Positions 1 through 7,831 of a stretch of DNA of 20,609 nucleotides are shown here, piece after piece. Made by a program: the position numbers and the translations under genes. The DNA comes from Pelargonium tetragonum. Taxonomy: Eukaryota > Streptophyta > Magnoliopsida > Geraniales > Geraniaceae. Under the pieces are notes generated by a model that did not search any database, was not told the origin of the DNA, and saw only the letters and a program-made list of their open reading frames with translations. The stretch is taken from NCBI GenBank assembly GCA_036897445.1, contig JAYMTL010000201.1, forward strand, positions 1 to 20,609, written 5' to 3'. Within the stretch, counting starts at the first letter, position 1. The number at the start of each line of letters is the position of its first letter.

Positions 1-233
1 CGGGATGTAGAATGGAAATAATACAAAATGAAATAGAATGAGACACTACCGAGCCTACTTATTATACAACTAAAGCCTGCTAAAAGAGGGGTCTTAAATC
101 ACTTATATAAGATATAAAGTCTAAAGGACTCCTGTTACTCTTAAAAAGGATTTAATCTACTTTATTTAAAACATTTATATTTATCCTGAAAATTCAATTA
201 GACCTAAAATTGTAAATTATTCTAAGAAAATTT

Positions 234-316
234 GATTCTTTAACCTGCTAAATTTATGTATGTGTAAATAGGTGCAGAGCTTAATTAACAGGATAACCTA
301 TGCAGGTTAAAGAATC
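234..316. repeat. Perfect 15-bp inverted repeat, 53-base loop
   Basis: The left arm GATTCTTTAACCTGC (234-248) is exactly complementary to the right arm GCAGGTTAAAGAATC (302-316). Inside the 53-base loop a second pair, ATAGGT (268-273) with ACCTAT (296-301), can form, giving two stacked stems with TTAATTA near the tip. By a rough composition-based estimate, a perfect 15-bp arm pair within 100 bases is expected well under once in a window of this size. It could be an RNA hairpin, a remnant of a foldback element or a recombination scar. No flanking target-site duplication or coding content supports a transposon. Confidence 0.85.
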
Positions 317-552
317 CCCTTAGCTACTCTTAGTATCCAATGTAAGATTTGTTAGCTGTTCTTCTTAAAAAAATTTAACTCTAGCGCGACTTGAATCCGT
401 GGCTTTCCTCCCAAAGGAACACCAATGATTTAGCTGCTATTTGCAGGATCTAGTTTTTTATACAAAAGGTTAGAATCACTACAATATTTATTCACGTTTT
501 TGCCTCGTGCATTAGCTTGTTAGTTTATCTTCTATTCAACAATATTTAATTG

Positions 553-569
553 AAGTTATACTATAACTT
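553..569. repeat. 8+1+8 perfect dyad
   Basis: AAGTTATA and TATAACTT flank a single C, making a 17-base near-perfect palindrome. In DNA this is the shape of a symmetric protein-binding site; as RNA the one-base loop would open to a shorter stem. No gene lies beside it, so no operator role is claimed. Confidence 0.8.
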
Positions 570-856
570 GGAGCGGGAACCCAGCGACTTAAGCTCTTCC
601 TATAATTAATAAATGGGGATTTTTTTAAGCTTTTCCGGGTATTGGAAGTTTCCTCGAGGGACCCCCTCTAGGTTAAGAAGTAATTTAAGTACCGGGCTTA
701 AAGAATAAAATAGGTAAAAATTTCCGAAGTAAAGGAATAGGAATCCAGTAAATAAAAATTTTTATATACGTATTATTCTGGAAGGTAAAAAGCTATAGAG
801 AGACCCTGTTTAGAGATTTTAAGGGCTTTTACACATAACTCGAGTAAGAACATTGG

Positions 857-893
857 AAAGGGCTTCCCTAGCAATTGAAGCCCCTTTTAGGGG
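857..893 (+). other. Two mutually exclusive hairpins
   Basis: GGGCTTC (860-866) pairs with GAAGCCC (877-883) around a 10-base loop, and AAA/TTT extends the stem across one bulged C (857-887). The same C run, CCCC (881-884), can instead pair with GGGG (890-893) around TTTTA. The two stems share 881-883, so they cannot coexist. This is the topology of attenuators and riboswitch expression platforms, but there is no downstream gene, the second stem is only 4 bp and the T tract after it (TCATTTTAT) is weak. A regulatory role is unproven; the pairing is visible in the sequence. Confidence 0.5.
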
Positions 894-1996
894 TCATTTT
901 ATAAAGCAATCTTGGGTTTTATAATATTTCGTTCTTTTTGCCTAAGTCAAGAAGGCTAAAGTTTTTTATTCTTGTTTCAGTTAAGAAAATCGAAATTCCC
1001 GTTTTTATAAATTATATATGTATCCCAATTTCAGACGGAGACTCCTTTTATAAATAATAGTAGGGGGTAGTAGATACTTAGCGGTAGTAAACTCTCTTTA
1101 AATTGATATAATAATTAGTAAAAACTCGAAGGAATGGAGAGCTATCCAGAGTCCTCGCACAAGGACAACAAATTAAGATTCTTAACCCAGTGGCTACTTT
1201 GCATAAAAATTACCGAGAGTTTTTCTTACTAAAGAAATATTAAGTCTTAAAAAGGATTCCTAATAATAAACTAGGGCTTGTCAGGAGATCGAAGCTTACT
1301 CACATTAAAACACCCAGAGACTTATATTACATAAAAGAATGATTTTTTTGATAGTTAAAGTTCAGAAGTTACTGCACAGATGTAAATTATTGCATGACGG
1401 TATTAAAGGTTTTCAGAAGATAGAAAGGGCTCCTATAACAACAGCTATCTAAACTATCATACACTATAAGAATACGAATACAAGACTATAATAAAAAGAA
1501 ACTAGACCCTATTCTAATCTAAACTTCCTTATAATACTCTAGCAACAAGTTTCCATTACTACTACTTTAGAGCATTAAGATCTGTTATATTATTACTCTT
1601 TTAAGAAAGGTGCGGCTACTAAGGTAAGGAGAATTCTAGGCACATCTAGCTCGTGTATAGCTACAAGTTAAGAAAGAGGAAGTAAATCCTGAGGAAGAAT
1701 TTGGTGTATGTAAGTTCATTAAGAAACAATCGGTGCAACCGCCTTCGTGACCCTGAGGACTTTGTTTTCCTTTACTATTATTTTCTTTCTCTACCCTCAT
1801 TTAATGATAAGCACAAATGCACAGGAGGACTGTATCTTAATTAATAAGAATACAACAAAAAACTATTAATGAACAAGTTTAAGACACTATATCTAATCTA
1901 TCCGCCTAATTAAAGGAACTCTCTATCTAATTATATAGATTAATAATCTAGGGATATACTTTCTAAGCTACAAGAGAGTACCCCATTTGTAAGCCG

Positions 1997-2006
1997 CCCC
2001 CCCCCC
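1997..2006 (+). repeat. 10-C homopolymer followed by GGGG
   Basis: Ten consecutive C residues sit in DNA of about one-third G+C, followed by AC and then GGGG (2009-2012). Other homopolymers here are A or T: T8 at 2146-2153, T10 at 13822-13831 and A11 at 17795-17805. The C run may vary in length among molecules, and its assembled length may be unreliable. Confidence 0.9.
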
Positions 2007-2220
2007 ACGGGGTTATATATAGCTGCTACTAAGTAAGAGTTTTTTAAGCGCAAGGGTATGCTACTAGTAAAGCTTTTTTTATTATGAAGATACAGAGAGT
2101 TTTAGTGTTCCTGTCTTTCCAGTTTCCAATGCCTAAAGACACAAATTTTTTTTGTTTAATGGAAGTCCTTGATTTACCGTTTTCCAACAATTAAACTTTA
2201 AAAGTCCTTTTTTCCTGTTG

Positions 2221-2360
2221 CTGGTCTCTTAAGTGTAAGGTGTTCTATACTAGAATACTATATAACATTAACCTCCTTTACTAAGTGACAGTCGGTAAAA
2301 AGAATGTACTACGAATCTTTCTAGGCTCCTCTTTAACGATAAAAGCAAAATACAATGAGG
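2221..2360 (+). repeat. Duplicated block element, copy A
   Basis: This is copy A of a diverged element whose second copy lies 515 bp downstream. Shared blocks in order are TGGTCT (2222-2227), GTGTAAGGTG (2233-2242), a TATACT...AATAC tract, TTAACCTCCT (2269-2278), TCGGTAAAAAG (2292-2302) and CTTTAACGATAAAAGC (2331-2346). Spacing between the blocks is nearly the same in both copies: 60 versus 61 bases from the second block to CGGTAAAAAG, and 38 versus 41 from there to the last block. Conserved islands with drifting spacers resemble a structured RNA or a multi-site binding region more than a decaying simple duplication. I do not recognise the family. AAGGT and ACCTC could close a stem-loop in both copies. 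Confidence 0.7.
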
Positions 2361-2693
2361 TGCGACAGCCCTTTCCTTAAACAACTTGTTAAGCCAATCT
2401 AATACAGAAGTATTTAATACTAATTAATAGGGCAAACTCCTTACAGTATAGTATATAAACTCTTTATAGAATCCAAGACTTCCTAGCTAGATACATTAGC
2501 TGCACTAGCTCAATTAGAACAAAATACAGGTATTCTATTTCTCCTACCTCCAATGGCTACTATTGTGTAAGAGTCGTCTATCTTTAACTTCCTAAGCTTA
2601 CAAAGCTCAAGTCACTAATAAAGAGAAGTTAAGTCATAAAATAAAAAGATTAAAGAATTTCCGTGAAGTCAAGTTTTAGTGAAAGTTTTCCTG

Positions 2694-2725
2694 GTTCTAG
2701 GAGAGCCTTGTTCTAGGAGAGCCTT
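2694..2725 (+). repeat. 16-bp tandem duplication, two units
   Basis: The unit GTTCTAGGAGAGCCTT occurs twice without interruption (2694-2709 and 2710-2725) with no mismatch. Perfect identity in otherwise diverged DNA suggests a recent slippage or repair event just left of copy B of the duplicated element. Confidence 0.95.
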
Positions 2726-2731
2726 TATTGG

Positions 2732-2880
2732 TCTTTTTTAGCTTATAGTGTAAGGTGGTATACTCAATACACTATCATGATGAGTTAACCTCCTAACCAA
2801 GGGTTACTCGGTAAAAAGGTTTTTTGTATATACTGTATAGGGTTTATATCTTTACGATAAAAGCATAGGGCAAGAGGGAT
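2732..2880 (+). repeat. Duplicated block element, copy B
   Basis: This is copy B of the element at 2221-2360. Blocks are TTGGTCT near the left edge, GTGTAAGGTG (2748-2757), TTAACCTCCT (2785-2794), CTCGGTAAAAAGG (2807-2819) and CTTTACGATAAAAGC (2850-2864). It also contains a perfect 8-bp hairpin, ATAGTGTA (2745-2752) with TACACTAT (2768-2775), which is not preserved in copy A; there TTCTA/TAGAA can pair instead. Immediately upstream is a 16-bp tandem duplication (2694-2725). No frame is open across the element in either copy, which argues against a protein-coding origin. Confidence 0.7.
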
Positions 2881-2996
2881 CTACCTTAATTTTAAAGTCA
2901 TAGAACTAAAGAGATCCCGTACACCTAACCTAAACTCATTTATTGAAAAGGTTTTGACTATAATAGAATCAAGAACTGCTCTCTATTTTCTAGTCC

Positions 2997-3013
2997 GTAA
3001 GGGATTCCCTTAC
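2997..3013. repeat. 8+1+8 perfect dyad with GGATTCC core
   Basis: GTAAGGGA and TCCCTTAC flank a single T. It is the longest member of a recurring class in this window built on GGATTCC or GGACTCC cores; shorter relatives lie at 1253-1261, 7390-7400, 10513-10523 and 19725-19737. It also counts as an AAGG...CCTT hairpin (2999-3011). A binding-site or hairpin role is possible but not shown. Confidence 0.85.
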
Positions 3014-3590
3014 TTTACTTTCATGTCTAATAGCCGGTGTTGCAGAGTTTAAGATTCTAATGGAAGTGCCGCTAATGGATTTAGGATAACCAGATTCTAG
3101 TCTAATAGAAGGCTGCAAATAAAGGTGGGATTTTTCTTCTGATTCTAGTCTAGATAGACGGTAATATAACATAACAGATTATCTTCTATAGAGGTTTTTC
3201 TGTCTTTGGAATTCTATCTAGCAAGCAAAGCATCTGTTTAGGCCTGGAGTCTTAGATTTGTATTCCTGGTTTGAGATTCCTAACAACTAGTTACTAGTTA
3301 ACCGGTAAAGGACTCCGTACTCTATTTATTAATTGCAGCTTTCCTTAGAACCAATAGAAACTTCTCTTACTAAGTATAAGTCACTGTAACTATAGGATCC
3401 TTAAATGGGATTTATAGTCTTTATTAGTAGCCAGAGTAAGTAAATAGAAGGAATTCCTAAACTATGGTAAGGGCTCGAAGGGGATCTAGAAAGTAGGGTA
3501 ATGTTTATGGGTTAAAATGTATAGGTGAACTGAATAATTTATAAGGATTTGGGATTTTATTAACAAGGAATTTGCAAATGGAGTCTAATT

Positions 3591-3610
3591 TACAGGTACC
3601 GGAACTTTAG
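3591..3610 (+). repeat. TACAGGTA dispersed repeat, copy 1
   Basis: This 20-base segment matches 5259-5278 at 18 positions; the two differences lie just after TACAGGTA. Similarity may continue downstream with gaps (GACATTCCTAG against GTCATTCTGTTAG). It is one of five plus-strand TACAGGTA sites, where fewer than one is expected from base composition. Confidence 0.75.
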
Positions 3611-4865
3611 AGACATTCCTAGGTTTTGCTTTAATTCTATATTCTATTTCTTTTAGGTATTCCCGGATACTTGGGTTTTTTTGTTTCATCTAGATTAGCT
3701 ATTTCTTGAAGTTTAGGAATGAAAGTCTGTATAGCACATGAGGAAGTTTACTTACCAAAAAGAGGTTTAGTTGTAAGTGCTTTTTACCAAGGCAAACTTC
3801 AACATTTCCTATTTTCATTTACTTTACTTCATTGCACTCAATTGTACTCATTTACTTACACATTCTGGGTTTTTGCTGGCATTGATGGTAGAAACTCGAG
3901 TTTGTAGATTATACATTTAGCAGAAACTAGCACTAGTATTCAGAGTGGATACTTTATTAGGTGCGACTAATGGTGGAGTAGCTCTGTTTGTAAAGCAAGG
4001 AAAGTTATCTTGTATTAGTTCTTCCATATGTGTTTGTAAGCCTGTAAGGAGTTCAAGTCTAAGAGAAAAGTAGTTTAGGAAAAGAAAGGAGAGTCATAAT
4101 TATATATCTTATAAGTTCCTTGATATTAAGTAAAGAAGAACTCAATATTATAAAACCTGTTACTATAGGAATTCTAGCTTAGAGTACTGAATTTAGATTT
4201 CCTATATTCCTAATCTGTGTATTTCCCTTTGAGAACTTACAACTTACTCTCTGAATGGGTATTCACAAGCTTGTGTTCTTGCGGTAATAGCATATTTTTA
4301 AAATTCCTATTCTTTTACTAGAGATCCTCTTTCTTTAGAGGGAGAGCCTGTGCAGCTTTGTATTCTTGATGGTAAAGTATCTTTCTTTGAGTTGATAGTC
4401 TATTCCTAGGATCTGGGGAGAAACCAGATATTTGTTGAATCTCGAAATTGAAATCCAAGAATACCAATTTCCTAAGTCTTTTAGGTTTAGGATAGAAGGG
4501 TTGTCACTTTCAGAATTAATTGGTTTAAGTCTTATACTTGAAATTGGGTGCGCAAAAGGGTTTAGGAATCACTTAAATAAGAAAGTTGAAATCTGACCCT
4601 GCATTTCCAAGAAATTCTCTATAGTAAGTAGATGCCTTAGAGTACATGAAAAGTAGTTACATCAACACTCGAATTATGTTATGGACATAGGTTCTAATCC
4701 TATTTCTATTTGTATGGAAACCTTGATTTTCTTAGTTATTAATAAGCTTTTGAATTCATTTGTAAGAGCTTGATTTTATATATCACCGATTTTGGAATCT
4801 TCTTTTATTTGTGTTTCTAGTTACCTTATTTGATACCCATCCGCGCTTATCTTATAAAGTACACC

Positions 4866-4888
4866 CAAAGGAATTAGCTGATCCTTTG
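4866..4888. repeat. 7-bp perfect hairpin CAAAGGA/TCCTTTG
   Basis: CAAAGGA (4866-4872) pairs fully with TCCTTTG (4882-4888) around the 9-base loop ATTAGCTGA. It belongs to the purine-first AAGG...CCTT hairpin class but has a longer loop. No T tract follows, so it is not terminator-like. Confidence 0.75.
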
Positions 4889-4953
4889 AAGCAGTGCTTT
4901 GAAGTTTAAGTACAGATCTTTTCGTTGAAATTCCTAATAAGTAAAGAGACGGC

Positions 4954-4971
4954 TCTTTAGGTTCTTTAGGT
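4954..4971 (+). repeat. 9-bp tandem duplication TCTTTAGGT
   Basis: Two perfect adjacent units (4954-4962 and 4963-4971). The unit length matches the other small duplications at 5734 and 17104. Confidence 0.9.
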
Positions 4972-5258
4972 AGCAGCTCTTACACTGCCTATCCTTAGCT
5001 TCAGTATCTCATCATAGTTTAGTATTGAAACAGCATCCTCGTTGAAATACCCTATCCACCAAGCACTTCTTTATTATAGTTTCAGTTTCTAAGCTTCAAT
5101 TTTGTCCCTCTTGCTTGTAATAGATCTCTCTTTGTACTTTGATAATCTCAGTCTTTCAGTTAGTTGCGTTAGCTTAAGACCATCCTTGGTAACAGATATT
5201 CCTTTCTTTATTCTTGCCATGCTTAAGTACTTACCCTGAGAGTTTCTATTCAGCCAGG

Positions 5259-5278
5259 TACAGGTATTGGAACTTTAG
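5259..5278 (+). repeat. TACAGGTA dispersed repeat, copy 2
   Basis: It reads TACAGGTATTGGAACTTTAG, 18 of 20 identical to 3591-3610. The site at 6359 (TACAGGTATTG, then CTTT and GTCATTC) looks like a shortened relative of this copy. Further TACAGGTA sites are at 2525 and 10413; the latter continues AGGAACT. No open frame is shared between the copies, so a coding repeat is unlikely. Confidence 0.75.
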
Positions 5279-5429
5279 TGGATTTAGTCATTCTGTTAGT
5301 GCATTCAACTTTCTAGCTTGTAACACTTATATCTCCCTTCTGTTGAGTTAGACTTCTTTCACATTCTTAAGACCTACCTTTCTAAATTCTTATAGCATGC
5401 ATTCTAAAGAGGTTAAATGCGGTCCCTTC

Positions 5430-5499
5430 ATCTACTCTGTATGGGTAGATTGTAGGTCGTACTTCATCCGTACGGGGCAAAAGCTGTTAGAGCAGGCTT
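5430..5499 (+). other. Cluster of three consecutive hairpins
   Basis: Stem 1 is ATCTACTC (5430-5437) with GGGTAGAT (5443-5450), 8 bp including one G-U pair. Stem 2 is CGTAC (5458-5462) with GTACG (5470-5474) around the 7-base loop TTCATCC. Stem 3 is AAGCTG (5481-5486) with CAGGCTT (5493-5499), 6 bp with one bulge. Three stems within 70 bases suggest a folded RNA. Stem 2 has the size of a tRNA anticodon arm reading CAT, but the spacing to stems 1 and 3 and the missing T-loop consensus and acceptor stem rule out a standard tRNA. Confidence 0.45.
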
Positions 5500-5724
5500 A
5501 CAAATACTAATAGAAATATGGAAGTAAGAGAAAGATAGGGACGTGGATAACATAAACTATTTCTCTAAAGATAGTTTCTTAGCTGTAAGAGCTTTCCGAT
5601 CTAACTAAATAGAAGGCATAAGATTTTGTATTCCTGTTTGCTTTGTATAGAAGGTATTCTATTTGGAAATGAGATATATCTTGATGCTAGAAAGCTTAAT
5701 TCCGATCTAAGCGGATAAACTGGT

Positions 5725-5755
5725 AAAGAATTGCTTCAAAGACTTCAAAGAATTG
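5725..5755 (+). repeat. 9-bp tandem duplication inside a direct repeat
   Basis: CTTCAAAGA occurs twice in tandem (5734-5742 and 5743-5751). The word AAAGAATTG brackets it, starting at about 5726 and again at 5747. This fits local slippage or a duplication-mediated insertion. Confidence 0.85.
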
Positions 5756-6306
5756 TAGCTTTGTTTGTTGTAGCAAGGGATGGAAGCAGACCTTTGTTGG
5801 ATAGGAGATTCCTTACCTGTTTTAATAGGAGCACTTTGTTCTAGTTGTAGAAGAATATTCTGAGGATAATAGAAAAATGTGTTCTACTTCGTACTCAAGT
5901 TGAGCCGCAATGCTGTAATTACACCTTTAGATTAAAAAAGCGTAAACTCGACTATACTACCTTTTTCCATTCCACAATTAATTACGGTAATAAGTCTTTT
6001 GCTCTTATTCATATAAAGTCTGTCTAATATTTGCTATATTAAATTAAAGCGGACTCTCCTTCCAAGGACAAAGTAACTTAGGTTTCTCAATCAAAGTAAA
6101 TATATATAGGAATGTCCGCTTTGGATAAATTGTAGTGGCTAAAAAAGCTATGCTTTTCTTTTAACTGCCCATGGGTTATAAGCCTAACTCTTATATGTAT
6201 ATGTAGAACTCAACACTACTAGCAAAGGACTCTACTCTAAGGAGTCTAACGATTAGAATCCCTCCTTGAATAAAAGCACTATAAAAAGTACCGAAGTGGG
6301 TCTATC

Positions 6307-6340
6307 TTTTCATGAAAAAAAAGGAGCACCACTCCGGTGC
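6307..6340 (-). terminator. Terminator-shaped hairpin plus palindrome
   Basis: Read on the minus strand, GCACC (6340-6336), loop GGAGT and GGTGC (6330-6326) form a GC-rich 5-bp hairpin, followed after TCC by eight T residues (6322-6315). That is the shape of an intrinsic bacterial or plastid terminator. The T tract runs into a perfect 12-bp palindrome TTTTCATGAAAA (6307-6318). On the plus strand GGAG (6323-6326) can alternatively pair with CTCC (6332-6335), which overlaps the other stem. No minus-strand gene ends here, so the functional call is tentative. Confidence 0.35.
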
Positions 6341-7813
6341 AGGTTTAGACTTGGAAATTACAGGTATTGCTTTGTCATTCAGTGAAAAGCCGGAGTCTCT
6401 TTAGTTACGAATTACACACAGAGCTAGAACACTTTGTGAGAGATGCTCTTTGCCTCGTGTTTCTGTTCCTAACGTTATAGGATATCCCGTTAAAATTATA
6501 TACATTATGTATCTAGAAAGATTTAGCTTTAGGCCCATTAGATTCTTGGCCCTTAATTAAGATTTCTTTAGTGGAGCTAGGTTATTAGTATTCTATTGAA
6601 AAATCTAGTTAGAGTATTCCCAGTAGATAGAAAAGATAGCATTCCTTAGTTTTGAAAGGTATCTAAATAGTGGCAGGTATTGCTAAAACTCTTTTTAGTT
6701 ATTTCAAATAACTTATACTCACTCAGAAACTTTAGTCTTTTGCTCGCGTTGTTTGGAAATACTAAAAAAAATTCATAGTCTTAATATATTTATTTTATTA
6801 TTGATTATCAGAATTATATGTCTTATTAACTTCTGACTACCATAGCAAGGTAAGTAGACTATAAGACATTAAACTCGGAACGCTTGGGATTTGACTTTCA
6901 CCCGCCTGTACTTTATAATGAATTTCGTTCAACTGCAAACCTAACTTTTCTTTAATAGAGTCCCTTTGTGCCGCCTGCTCATGACGTTACCTAGTTCGAT
7001 ATTATTAAAAATTCTTTTAAGGAACGGACAAGCTTTTCAGTAAGAGTTTTCACATTTAAGATTCGGTATTTGGCCGACATATAGTATAGCTGATAAATAA
7101 ACAGCTCGAACTATTTCTTTGAAAGGCCATATAGAACATTCTTTATAAGGCACTAGAGTTTTTTAGAAACTACCCTTTTTTATTTTATCTTGCCTAAGTA
7201 ATTTCATCCTTTTTTTCATGGGTTATTCCATATGAGAAATCATAGATGATGTTCTCTATTATATATAGAGGATAACTCTTACTACCTATTCCATTTCCAT
7301 GGACATTTATATATTAAAGCTAAACTACATTTTGAAGGCTGCATCGTATCGTCGGGGTATCCTTCTATAATATAATATAATCAACCCATAAGGATTCCTT
7401 TGGTTCGTCCTTCAGTAGCTTTAGTTGTTCTTAAAGACTAAAGGATACGCTATCTATATATATTTCTGATGTAAGATGTCAGATTGAAAAAGAAGTCAAA
7501 TTCGAACACCAGAGTTTCATATCTAAATAGGGATCTTTTGCGGTGGGTACGCTTTACTTAGGTTAGGAGTACGACGTAAGAGCCCTTACCACCTTTTGCT
7601 GTTTATGTCGTTAGAGTAAAGCAAAGTACAGATACAAGGGCAGAACACTTAAGCCTTCTTTGAATATAGAGAGCTCCTTTTTTAAGGATACGAAATAATT
7701 TATGTATATAAACCTTTTGTGAATTCAAAAGAAGGTAGACTAACGGATATTTCGAAACTATTCAATATGAGATATATAACTTTCTTCCATTGATACCTAA
7801 ATTGGTATTAAGA

Positions 7814-7831
7814 AAAAAGGCTAGCCTTTTT
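7814..7831. terminator. 18-bp perfect palindrome, bidirectional terminator shape
   Basis: AAAAAGGCTAGCCTTTTT is a perfect palindrome. As RNA from either strand it gives a 7-bp stem with a CTAG loop whose 3' half ends in five T residues. This is the geometry of a small bidirectional terminator between convergent genes, but the stem has only two G-C pairs and no genes flank it. It is also a member of the AAGG...CCTT hairpin class. Confidence 0.35.

Larger units (their letters stand above)
1..2100. other. Non-coding spacer, left end
   Basis: No open frame of useful length, tRNA or rRNA is visible on either strand. The stretch holds a 10-bp palindrome CTTATATAAG (102-111), a long inverted repeat (234-316), an 8+1+8 dyad (553-569), a CCTCGAGG palindrome beside a GAGGG/CCCTC hairpin (652-668), competing hairpins (857-893), a GTCCT/AGGAC hairpin (1151-1166), overlapping stems ATCTA/TAGAT/AATCTA (1925-1950) and a 10-C homopolymer (1997-2006). 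The segment 381-453 has tRNA length but fails as a tRNA because no T-stem forms. Everything else is AT-rich sequence with frequent stops. I see no promoter that can be tied to a transcript. Confidence 0.75.
2100..3590. other. Non-coding spacer around the duplicated element
   Basis: Apart from the two element copies, this part holds a TACAGGTA copy (2525-2532), a repeated GATTCTAGTCTA word (3091 and 3141; the second lies in the dyad TCTAG-T-CTAGA, 3144-3154), a cluster of short palindromes AACTAGTT, GTTAAC and ACCGGT (3285-3306) and AGGAATTCCT (3449-3458). The words AGATTTGTATTCCTGG near 3253 and AGATTTTGTATTCCTG near 5621 resemble each other and suggest another decayed duplication. No gene is supported. 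A 60-codon minus-strand frame at 2990-3172 is not distinguishable from chance. Confidence 0.6.
3611..6300. other. Non-coding spacer with G-rich top strand
   Basis: Hand counts over 3481-4080 give 125 G and 76 C, a clear strand bias. The stretch contains a CAAAGGA/TCCTTTG hairpin (4866-4888), a tRNA-like T-arm shape (4687-4703), 9-bp tandem duplications (4954-4971 and 5734-5751), three hairpins in a row (5430-5499), the dyad TCCTT-CC-AAGGA (6057-6068), an AAAAGC-TAT-GCTTTT hairpin (6143-6157) and CCCATGGG (6168-6175). The frame at 3719-3907 (62 codons) shows no recognisable domain and lacks a convincing ribosome binding site, so I do not call it a gene. Confidence 0.6.

Noticed and set aside
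381-453. 73-base minus-strand segment resembling tRNA-Pro (TGG in a 7-base loop between TTCC and GGAA, CTAG at both ends)
   Set aside because: The acceptor stem pairs over only 4 bases, the T-stem does not form and the D-arm is misplaced.
2221-2880. Duplicated element as a group I or group II intron
   Set aside because: No P/Q/R/S core words, no domain V hairpin and no intron-encoded protein in either copy.
2990-3172. 60-codon minus-strand frame
   Set aside because: Chance length; it overlaps short repeats and the 17-base dyad, and shows no motif.
3719-3907. 62-codon plus-strand frame with a hydrophobic middle
   Set aside because: Phe/Leu/Thr-rich sequence is what T-rich DNA gives by chance; no signal peptide, domain or convincing ribosome binding site.
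5458-5474. Hairpin with 5-bp stem and loop TTCATCC, like an anticodon arm for Met
   Set aside because: Position 37 would be C, spacing to the neighbouring hairpins is wrong, and there is no T-loop or acceptor stem.
6870-6950. GGGATTTGACTTTCACCC, resembling a minus-strand tRNA T-arm
   Set aside because: The loop lacks the TTC consensus and no other arms can be drawn.
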